A stretch of DNA of 48,360 nt from Niabella sp. (lineage in GTDB: Bacteria; Bacteroidota; Bacteroidia; Chitinophagales; Chitinophagaceae), in assembly GCA_017744795.1 (NCBI GenBank), contig JAGIAQ010000017.1:1-48360 (forward strand). Direction: 5' to 3'. The notes below the pieces were generated by a model, which had not been told where the DNA came from, ran no database searches, and saw nothing but the letters and a program-made list of their open reading frames with translations. Of the stretch, positions 42,700-48,360 are shown one piece after another; position 1 is the stretch's first letter; each line of letters starts with the position of its first letter. Both the position numbers and the translations under genes were made by a program.

Positions 42700-43182
42700 T
42701 CAACTTAGTTTATAAATAAACTCTTCAATCTCCATTTGTCTTGCATTGGCAAAACCTTTGTCTTTCCCAATTTTTATAAACCCGCATTTCTCCAAAACAC
42801 GCCGGGATCCAACGTTGTCAGCAGCTGTTCTTCCCAGAAGAGGCCGGGCTTTTTCAAGGGCCAAAAAATTTTTAAGCGCTGCCGTTGTAATCCCTTTGTT
42901 CCAGTAATTGCGGTCGATCCAATAGGTGATTTCGGCCTTACCCTCTATTTCAAACTTTGCAATGCTTCCCACGATAACGTTGTTAACGATTATAGCGCGC
43001 GTATGGATGGTGGGGTCGCCCAGCAACTTTGTATATTTAGCCAGGTAGGCTTCTTTATCTGTTGGGTCTTTAGGCGTGAAAGCCGCCAGATGGTTTGCTT
43101 CTTTATCGAGTTGAAAAATAAAGAAGTGTTCCAGATCTTCAATTGTTGCCGGACGTAATACTATTTCGCTGTTGTTTGTCAT
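42700..43182 (-). CDS. GNAT-family N-acetyltransferase (RimJ/RimL-like)
   Basis: A 160-residue cytoplasmic protein. GNAT folds are recognised by VLRPATIEDLEHFF at the N-terminus, IVNNVIVGSIAKFEIEGKAE and ITYWIDRNYWNKGITTAALKNFL, where the loop NKGI-T-T replaces the usual Q/RxxGxG/A acetyl-CoA loop, and ADNVGSRRVLEKCGF near the C-terminus. The N-S-x-R-V-L-E-K-x-G-F block is typical of the RimJ/RimL branch. It transfers acetyl from acetyl-CoA to an amine; the target is unknown. It is a single gene convergent with the PL12 unit and divergent from the DUF2200 gene, with no evident link to the heparin locus. Confidence 0.85.
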   Translation of the reverse strand: MTNNSEIVLRPATIEDLEHFFIFQLDKEANHLAAFTPKDPTDKEAYLAKYTKLLGDPTIHTRAIIVNNVIVGSIAKFEIEGKAEITYWIDRNYWNKGITTAALKNFLALEKARPLLGRTAADNVGSRRVLEKCGFIKIGKDKGFANARQMEIEEFIYKLS

Positions 43183-43368
43183 TTTCGTTATTTTTTATTC
43201 AAAGAGATCGAATCATTCCTGTTATTGACCCTGTTTGACTGCCGGTAGCCAAATTTTAAATGTAAGCAACTTATTCGCCTTAGCGAACCGTTGGCGGTTG
43301 TTTTTGAAAACATTTTTGTATTTTACTCTGGCTAAGCCTGTTTGTTCTTTCCGTTAAAAACAATTAAA

Positions 43369-43725
43369 ATGAACAGTAATAATACACGCGTTTATAAAAT
43401 GCCGGTTGCAAGCGTTTACCCGCATTATATTCAAAAAGCAGAGAAAAAAGGGCGAACAAAAGCAGAAGTAGATACCATTATTTTTTGGCTGACCGGCTAC
43501 AATGAAGCATCCCTGCAACAACACATCAATAATAAAACAGACTTTGAAACTTTTTTTGCACAGGCACCGCAAATAAATCCAAATGTTTCAAAAATTACAG
43601 GAACAATCTGCGGTTACCGGGTAGAGGAGATCAAAGACGCGCTCATGCGGCAAGTTCGTTATCTGGATAAACTGATCGATGAACTGGCCAAAGGCAAGGC
43701 TATGGAGAAGATCTTAAGGAAATAA
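43369..43725 (+). CDS. DUF2200 family protein
   Basis: 118 residues from ATG 43369; the frame opens earlier at a TTG, but [18 protein letters not shown] is the family's usual start. It shows the DUF2200 blocks: [54 protein letters not shown] and the C-terminal [20 protein letters not shown]. It is a small cytoplasmic protein of unknown function, predicted mostly helical, common in Bacteroidota and Firmicutes accessory DNA. It lies 42 bases upstream of the DJ-1/PfpI gene in the same direction and may be co-transcribed with it. Confidence 0.8.
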   Translation: MNSNNTRVYKMPVASVYPHYIQKAEKKGRTKAEVDTIIFWLTGYNEASLQQHINNKTDFETFFAQAPQINPNVSKITGTICGYRVEEIKDALMRQVRYLDKLIDELAKGKAMEKILRK

Positions 43726-43767
43726 ATAAAATGGGTAATTTAACCTGGATTTTATCAAAATCAATAC

Positions 43768-44457
43768 ATGAAAAAACTTTTGCTAATAGTAACGAATGTG
43801 GACCGATACGCCAGCGGAAAGTTGAAAACAGGTTTGTGGCTGAGCGAATTGACCCATGTATACCGCGCGGCGACGGATAAGCGCTGGAATTGTATCATCG
43901 CAAGCCCTGCCGGCGGTAATGTGCCCATTGATCCGGAAAGTCTGAAACCCTGGGTATTGGACAAAATTTCAAAGACGTATTTTGAAGATCCTGCTTTTAT
44001 GGCGCAGCTAAACCATTCCAAAAGTCTGGAAACCGTAAAGAACGACGCTTTTGATTGCGTATATTTAGCCGGCGGCCATGCAACGATGTACGATTTTCCT
44101 GATGACGGCCCCCTTCAATCCATCATCAGCCGTCAATATGAACAGGGAAAAATGGTAGCTGCTATTTGTCATGGTGTAGGCGGGTTGCTGAATGTAAGGC
44201 TATCGAATGGGGTTTATTTAATCAAAGGAAAATCCATGACCGGTTTTGACTGGTTCGAGGAAACCCTGGCCCGGCGAAAAAAGGAAGTGCCCTTTAACCT
44301 GGAGGCGGCTATTAAAGAAAGAGGAGCCCATTTGAAAAAGGCTTTTATTCCCATGACCTCTCATGTTGTAGTGGACGGCAACCTTGTTACGGGGCAAAAT
44401 CCGTTCAGTTCAAAAGAAATGGCAAAAACAGTTACAAATGAGCTCGAAAAAAGATAG
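43768..44457 (+). CDS. DJ-1/PfpI-family protein (class I glutamine-amidotransferase-like)
   Basis: 229 residues, cytoplasmic. The DJ-1/PfpI fold is shown by LLLIVTNVDRYASGKLKTG at the start, CVYLAGGHATMYDFPDD, and the nucleophile elbow AAICHGVGGLLNV with Cys134 followed by His. KSMTGFDWFEE and VDGNLVTGQNPFSS at the end are typical of the Hsp31/YDR533C-like branch. Members act as chaperones, glyoxalase III (methylglyoxal to lactate) or deglycases; which applies here cannot be told. It is downstream of DUF2200; a 337-base repeat-rich spacer follows. Confidence 0.85.
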   Translation: MKKLLLIVTNVDRYASGKLKTGLWLSELTHVYRAATDKRWNCIIASPAGGNVPIDPESLKPWVLDKISKTYFEDPAFMAQLNHSKSLETVKNDAFDCVYLAGGHATMYDFPDDGPLQSIISRQYEQGKMVAAICHGVGGLLNVRLSNGVYLIKGKSMTGFDWFEETLARRKKEVPFNLEAAIKERGAHLKKAFIPMTSHVVVDGNLVTGQNPFSSKEMAKTVTNELEKR

Positions 44458-44794
44458 ATAATGTTGCCACTAATTCACGAATGAATTATTTACACTAAAT
44501 TTTAATCCGTACCGGTACGGACGATGCAGTAGAAATCGCAGCGTTTAAGGCTGCTTAGATTGGTGATTTTTTTGGCCCGCAGATTCACGCAGAACCGCGC
44601 CAATGGCGCGGCGCGGATTACACTCCTTTTTCTGCGAAAGTCTGCGCTGCCGGGATCAGTTTTATTGTATCCTTACATCATACTGCAACACAGAACGATG
44701 GAACGGTGTTCGCCTCCGGAAGATTCGTGGCATTCTGCAATAGCATTACAAGAACAAACAAAAACTAACTTCGCAGAACAACAAATAAAAAATT
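44458..44794. repeat. repeat-rich spacer with palindromes
   Basis: A 337-base gene-free stretch made of several repeat types. CACTAATTCACGAATGAATTA (44468-44488) and CGCAGATTCACGCAGA (44578-44593), with TCTGCGAAAGTCTGCG (44631-44646), resemble degenerate intergenic repeats common in Bacteroidota. TCCGTACCGGTACGGA (44506-44521) is a perfect 16-base palindrome. CCGCGCC-AAT-GGCGCGG (44595-44611) is a 7-bp GC hairpin inside the CGCAGA/TCTGCG arms. The open frame crossing it (44560-44814) is not credible as a gene. Confidence 0.5.
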
Positions 44795-45415
44795 ATGAGC
44801 AAAATTATCTTTGATTGTGCTATTTCCCTGGATGGCTTTTTTGCCGGTGATAACAGGAGCCCCGCCAACCCTATGGGTGGCGTTTCAGGAAAAATTCATA
44901 GCTGGATGTTTAAACAAAAAGCTTTTTGGAAGAACATCAATATGGAAGGTGGCGAGGAATATGGAGCCGATAGTAAATTAATTGATGATGTATTTGGGAG
45001 AGTTGGTGCCTACATTATGGGAAAACGAATGTTTGAAGAGGGCGAAGTACACTGGGCAGAAGACCTTTACAAAACAGATGTGTATGTGCTGACCCACGAA
45101 AAACGGGAACCCTGGGTGCAGAAGGGAACCACAACATTCTATTTCATCAATGACGGCATAACCAGTGCATTGGAAAAAGCGAGGCAGTCCGCCAAAGGGA
45201 AGGACATCAGGATACAGGGCGGCGCCAATACGATTCAGCAATTTCTTAACGCAGGGCTGATAGACGAATGCTTCATTCATATTGCCCCTGTTTTTTTAGG
45301 AAGCGGGATCCGGTTATTTGATGGTATCGACAAGGACAAATATGATATCCAGATTGCCGAAGTAATACCGTCAGCCCTAACCACCCATTTGCGGTATACG
45401 CTCACGAAGAAATAA
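44795..45415 (+). CDS. dihydrofolate reductase-like (RibD C-terminal domain) reductase, copy 1
   Basis: 206 residues. The DHFR/RibD-C fold is shown by KIIFDCAISLDGFFAGDN at the start, GAYIMGKRMFEEGEVHW (NADPH region), DVYVLTHEKREPWVQ, IRIQGGANTIQQFLNAGLIDE and IAPVFLGSGIRLFDGI. These proteins use NADPH; the wider family includes RibD reductases and many uncharacterised members, so a true folate role is doubtful. ATG 44795 is preceded by an A-rich leader, as is common here. It converges with a second gene of the same superfamily at 45439-46032, 23 bases away, suggesting an old duplication or paired recruitment. Confidence 0.85.
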   Translation: MSKIIFDCAISLDGFFAGDNRSPANPMGGVSGKIHSWMFKQKAFWKNINMEGGEEYGADSKLIDDVFGRVGAYIMGKRMFEEGEVHWAEDLYKTDVYVLTHEKREPWVQKGTTTFYFINDGITSALEKARQSAKGKDIRIQGGANTIQQFLNAGLIDECFIHIAPVFLGSGIRLFDGIDKDKYDIQIAEVIPSALTTHLRYTLTKK

Positions 45416-45438
45416 ATCTCCCGCCCTTCGAATTCGCT

Positions 45439-46032
45439 TTAATCCTGTGCATGGTAGGTTTGCGCTATGACCCCCTTTGGAAAAACTTTTACATCGGCCA
45501 ACTTCAGGTATAGTGGCATTTTTAAACCGGTGAAGATGGGCAACCCTGATCCCAATGCAACGGGATGAACGGCCAGGTGGTATTCATCAACGAGCCCGGT
45601 TGCAATTAGGCTTTGCATAAATCCCGCGCCGCCGATAGCCACGATCGGTTTGCCGGAACCGGTTTTAAGTTCCCTGATCCCTTCGGCCAGGTCGCCATCG
45701 AAAATCCGCGCCGCGGCCCAGGAAGCCCGGGCAGCTGATTGTTTTGCAGCCGTATGCCCCGGATCAATACCTTTAAATCCCTTCTTTGTAAAAACTGCCT
45801 TGGGGATCTCGTTCATTGGCCCGGCAAAGGGTCCGGAAGCAGTAACCCAGTAAGGGGCCATCATCTCAAACGATTTCCGGCCCATGATAATGAGCCCCGC
45901 TTGCCGGATCACCCCAACGCTCCAGACCGATGATTCCTCATCACCCGTTTTGAAAATCCAATCATTCGTCCCATTAGCGTCGGCTACAAAACCATTCATC
46001 GAAACCGACATCTTCATTATTAATTTTCGCAT
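45439..46032 (-). CDS. dihydrofolate reductase-like (RibD C-terminal domain) reductase, copy 2
   Basis: 197 residues from ATG 46032 (MRKLIMKMSVSMNGFVADANG); the frame opens 22 codons earlier at 46098, but that leader lacks family resemblance. The fold is shown by SVSMNGFVADANGTNDW, GLIIMGRKSFEMMAPYW, KPIVAIGGAGFMQSLIATGLVDEYHL and HPVALGSGLPIFTGL. It is clearly in the same superfamily as the neighbouring gene but not a close copy. Cytoplasmic, NADPH-dependent reductase of unknown substrate. Single gene, divergent from the phosphatidylserine-decarboxylase-family gene. Confidence 0.85.
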   Translation of the reverse strand: MRKLIMKMSVSMNGFVADANGTNDWIFKTGDEESSVWSVGVIRQAGLIIMGRKSFEMMAPYWVTASGPFAGPMNEIPKAVFTKKGFKGIDPGHTAAKQSAARASWAAARIFDGDLAEGIRELKTGSGKPIVAIGGAGFMQSLIATGLVDEYHLAVHPVALGSGLPIFTGLKMPLYLKLADVKVFPKGVIAQTYHAQD

Positions 46033-46112
46033 AGCTAAATCATTTGTTACACAAATGTATTGTGTCGGTCCGCAAACGATGGGGGGGTAAAATGACAATC
46101 TAAAGGGGCGAT

Positions 46113-46140
46113 TTTGAATGAAAAATTTAATGTAGGTTTG
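46113..46140 (+). promoter_or_regulatory. candidate Bacteroidota promoter for the PSD-family gene
   Basis: TAGGTTTG (46133-46140) matches the -7 consensus TAnnTTTG exactly, with TTTG at 46113-46116 as a -33 candidate. The 16-base spacing is slightly shorter than the usual 17-23. Transcription would start near 46147, about 50 bases before the ATG. Confidence 0.4.
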
Positions 46141-46198
46141 AGTGTTGGATGGAACTTTTTAGTGTTTATTAGATAATTACATTTAATACACAAAGGTT

Positions 46199-47320
46199 AT
46201 GAAAAGAAGCATATTAATCCTGGTAATGCTGATCCATAATTTTTTTATCAATGCACAAACGGACTGCTTGCCGGTAATAAAATTAAAATCAATATATGCA
46301 GGCAATCACAACTTTAGGCAGTTGATTGATTCAATGTTTTTAAATGTGCAACCACTGCCGGATGGCTCGCAAAATTTTTGGGACGGCAAAAATATAAATA
46401 GCCTGTACACATTTTTAAATGAATGGTTTTTCAGGCTTCCGACACAGACAAACGGATTAGAGGATATCTTAAAGTTCTCGGAGCTGTATTATCACAATTC
46501 TTATGGATTGAGATTTGTAAATGAAGAGCCCGGATTAGACTGGACTTTATACTTTGTAAAAGAGCAGGGTAAGTTTATGGATAGCCCCCAGTCAGCCGGA
46601 AGCATTCCGCTTTGGCTATCTGACAGCACTTTGCACAATAATGAATATGTTATCCCTGCAAAAGGATATCAATCTTTCAACCAGTTTTTTACAAGAGACC
46701 TTAAGCCGGGGATGAGACCCGTTGCCCGTGCCGGGGATGAATCAGTAATCGTGTCACCGGTTGACGGCACCATTGTTTCCCTGGATGTGGATTTAAAGCC
46801 AGACAGTGCATTGCCAATAAAAGGGAGAACAAAGCTGAGCCTCGGTCAATTGCTTGGAAATTCCGGTTTTGCCCCTCATTTTATAGGCGGCTCAGCGCTT
46901 TCCATATTGCTGCTGCCGAGAAATTATCATCATTTTCATGCACCCGTTTCAGGGCAGCTTGTTGAGTCGAACAGCGATGTGGGCAGTATCCTTTTTGGCA
47001 GCCAGATAGCAGATTTTTTTATGACCGGCAAAACAGATTTCAGCGTATTTGAGAATTATAAACACGGGTATTTTATTTTTAAGACAAAGCAATATGGATA
47101 CATTGCGTTGATCCCTGTTGGGCTTGAAACCGTTGGCTCGGTTGTGTTTGAAGACCGGGTAAAAAATATTGACAATAAAAAAACAGTAATGGTGGCAAAA
47201 GGCGAAAAACTCGGGCACTTTGCTTATGGCGGCTCGATGGTGCTGTTATTGTTCGAAAAAAACAGAATGACTTCATTAACGGTACAGCAAGGGCAACAAA
47301 TTGGGGTTTTAAATCCGTAA
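46199..47320 (+). CDS. secreted phosphatidylserine decarboxylase-family protein
   Basis: 373 residues with a Sec signal peptide (MKRSILILVMLIHNFFINAQ), so exported, unlike the membrane-associated cytoplasmic enzyme Psd. The C-terminal two-thirds is a PSD domain: SFNQFFTRDLKPGMRPVA, SPVDGTIVSL with Asp189, LLLPRNYHHFHAPVSGQL with His244/245/247, and FAYGGSMVLLLF, where Gly345-Ser346 is the likely self-cleavage site that yields the pyruvoyl group. Canonical PSDs have LGST; here it is GGSM. The N-terminal about 150 residues resemble the extension seen in PsiD-like amino-acid decarboxylases. The reaction may be decarboxylation of phosphatidylserine or of an amino acid outside the cytoplasm. It is a single gene with no operon partner. 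Confidence 0.8.
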   Translation: MKRSILILVMLIHNFFINAQTDCLPVIKLKSIYAGNHNFRQLIDSMFLNVQPLPDGSQNFWDGKNINSLYTFLNEWFFRLPTQTNGLEDILKFSELYYHNSYGLRFVNEEPGLDWTLYFVKEQGKFMDSPQSAGSIPLWLSDSTLHNNEYVIPAKGYQSFNQFFTRDLKPGMRPVARAGDESVIVSPVDGTIVSLDVDLKPDSALPIKGRTKLSLGQLLGNSGFAPHFIGGSALSILLLPRNYHHFHAPVSGQLVESNSDVGSILFGSQIADFFMTGKTDFSVFENYKHGYFIFKTKQYGYIALIPVGLETVGSVVFEDRVKNIDNKKTVMVAKGEKLGHFAYGGSMVLLLFEKNRMTSLTVQQGQQIGVLNP

Positions 47321-47433
47321 ACAAGACAATGAAAACACATCCCATTTAGCAGGCATTTTGATAAATTTTCCGGACACATTTTCTCCTATAAATAATCCGC
47401 TTCGAAGCTAAAAACCTGCGGAGATTAAGCCTC

Positions 47434-47461
47434 CTATTCGTCGCAAGTTTGCGACGAATAG
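47434..47461. repeat. 28-base perfect palindrome
   Basis: CTATTCGTCGCAA (47434-47446), spacer GT, TTGCGACGAATAG (47449-47461). The two 13-base arms are exact complements. It is 114 bases past the PSD-family stop, has no U-run directly after it, and lies in a gene-poor stretch (47321-47604). It may be an operator, a cruciform-forming repeat or the remnant end of a mobile element. Confidence 0.6.
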
Positions 47462-47604
47462 ATTCTATTAGCTCTGCTTTTTCAAGCACAATTAGATGCT
47501 TTTACATATTGTTTTAAATTTTTGAACCAAATTATATCTAAAAGCATATAACGATATAAAGTTCCTTCCATCTTCTATAAAAATAATGGAATGAGGCGCG
47601 GCAA

Positions 47605-47871
47605 ATGATTGCTAAAATGAAGATCCCGGCTTTATTAACTGCTGGTGAAAAGAAAGATCCGGGGCAAGTCGCTGTCCAATTCTGCAAAACCGTCCACCCG
47701 TCTTACGTGCAAATAGAACTGCCGGATATGCTGGACGCGGTTATTACTTATAAAGGGGATAAGGAAATATATAAAGGGAACCCGGTTCTATTCTATGAAG
47801 CCTTATCTGTATTGGTGAACTTAGCCCATAGAATGTGCAGGCATGAAAATGGGGGAAATCGGCTTTGGTGA
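47605..47871 (+). CDS. small hypothetical protein
   Basis: 88 residues from ATG 47605, with an internal ATG at 47617 (MKIPALLTAGEKKDPG). No signal peptide or membrane helix. Codon use looks like that of the neighbours (A/T or C in third positions, few rare codons), and the string YVQIELPDMLDAVITYKGD suggests a beta strand followed by a helix. I do not recognise a family. The stretch between the PSD-family gene and the cupin gene is otherwise non-coding, so this may be a real small gene or the remaining piece of a larger, decayed one. Confidence 0.4.
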   Translation: MIAKMKIPALLTAGEKKDPGQVAVQFCKTVHPSYVQIELPDMLDAVITYKGDKEIYKGNPVLFYEALSVLVNLAHRMCRHENGGNRLW

Positions 47872-48000
47872 GGGGTGGGTCCTTTTCAGATAACGCCCAA
47901 CTTTCTTTCGTCAATGAAGCTTATTTCCGCATAATGGGCGAATAAAAATTTCGTATATTTAAGAATTGCAGGCAATCACTTCTAACTTTTAAAATACTTT

Positions 48001-48360
48001 ATGAATCAAAACCATTTTTCCAGACGCAGACTAATGCAGCTATTAACAACCACTATGGTTGGCAGTGCTTTTTATTCAAAACTAAACGCAGGCACATCAT
48101 CTTATCTGTTTGATGCCGATAAACAGGACAAGCCTAAGCCCGTTTTCATTGCACCGGGAGCAGGTGACAAAGGTAGATTTGGTGGTGCTGACATTACTTT
48201 CAAACTCGACAAATCACAAACATCAGGCAACCTCGGAAGTTCTGAAATTATTTTACGGGCGGGACATTTAGGAGCCCCGCCGCATCATCATAAAGGTTTT
48301 GACGAAATTTGTATTGTACAGGACGGTGTAGTAAATATTTTAGTTGGCGAGGAAGTATTT
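48001..48360 (+). CDS. cupin-domain protein with Tat-like signal, 3' partial
   Basis: ATG 48001 opens a frame that runs off the window end. The first residues MNQNHFSRRRLMQLLTT have the twin-Arg pattern (SRRRLMQ) and a hydrophobic core, suggesting Tat export of a folded, probably metal-bound protein. From about residue 90 it shows the first cupin motif: HLGAPPHHHKGFDEICIVQDG, with a His cluster and Glu as metal ligands, then VNILVGEE. The early part (FGGADITFKLDKSQTSGNLGSSEI) is seen in quercetinase-like and other exported cupins. An upstream GTATATTTA string at 47953-47961 resembles a -7 box. Substrate unknown. Confidence 0.75.
   Translation, partial: MNQNHFSRRRLMQLLTTTMVGSAFYSKLNAGTSSYLFDADKQDKPKPVFIAPGAGDKGRFGGADITFKLDKSQTSGNLGSSEIILRAGHLGAPPHHHKGFDEICIVQDGVVNILVGEEVF

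Noticed and set aside
44560-44814. 84-codon open frame across the spacer before the reductase gene
   Set aside because: It runs through CGCAGA/TCTGCG repeats and the GC hairpin and overlaps the real start at 44795; composition is that of repeat DNA.
1-48360. Integrated prophage or conjugative element
   Set aside because: No integrase, relaxase, tRNA-associated attachment site or phage structural gene was seen; the GYTSxPT repeats in SusD-2 are a local insertion only.

Overview
The window reads as chromosome from a Bacteroidota bacterium, most likely a Chitinophagaceae relative (Niabella/Terrimonas-like; this is a guess from protein resemblance). The basis is two SusC/SusD pairs, a hybrid two-component system (HTCS), many secreted lipoprotein or Sec-type carbohydrate enzymes, short AT-rich spacers with little Shine-Dalgarno signal, and typical Bacteroidota intergenic repeats. 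No tRNA, rRNA, CRISPR array or intact insertion sequence was seen.

Layout. (1) 1-2151: the 3' part of a GH16 laminarinase-type gene, a small membrane protein and a metallophosphoesterase, all plus strand. (2) 2375-11882, minus strand: polysaccharide utilisation locus 1 (PUL1), transcribed SusC, SusD, aryl-sulfate sulfotransferase, GH130 mannosylglucose phosphorylase, GPH-type sugar symporter. A strong hairpin separates SusD from the enzymes, and three short palindromes lie upstream of SusC. (3) 12915-19054: an AraC regulator (minus) divergent from a 1352-residue HTCS (plus), followed by a ROK-family sugar kinase. (4) 19095-38651, minus strand: a ten-gene heparin/heparan sulfate operon (PUL2), transcribed SusC, SusD, sulfamidase-type sulfatase, ROK kinase, FucP/NagP-like transporter, PL13 heparinase I, GlcNAc-6-sulfatase-type sulfatase, PL8 chondroitinase-ABC-type lyase, another sulfatase, PL15-type heparinase II/III lyase. 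(5) 39244-42569, plus strand and divergent: GH88 unsaturated glucuronyl hydrolase and PL12 heparinase III. (6) 42700-48360: housekeeping and accessory genes (GNAT, DUF2200, DJ-1/PfpI, two DHFR-like reductases, a secreted phosphatidylserine-decarboxylase-family protein, a small hypothetical protein, a Tat-type cupin protein cut by the window end).

How PUL2 should work (inference from families): heparan sulfate oligosaccharides enter through SusCD-2. PL12, PL13 and PL15 lyases cleave them to unsaturated disaccharides. The sulfatases remove 6-O, N- and probably uronate 2-O sulfates. GH88 removes the unsaturated uronate, the amino sugar crosses the inner membrane through the FHS-type transporter, and the ROK kinase phosphorylates it. 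The PL8 enzyme widens the range to chondroitin/dermatan sulfate or hyaluronan. The sulfatases are all Cys-type and need an anSME maturase, which is not in this window.

Points most worth a second look: an arylsulfotransferase inside a SusCD operon next to a sulfated-glycan locus; a SusD with an inserted Gly-rich repeat module; a chondroitinase in a heparin operon; a cluster of palindromes upstream of SusC-1; a terminal-inverted-repeat mini-element inside the heparin operon; a REPIN-like palindromic element; and a secreted pyruvoyl-type decarboxylase homologue.
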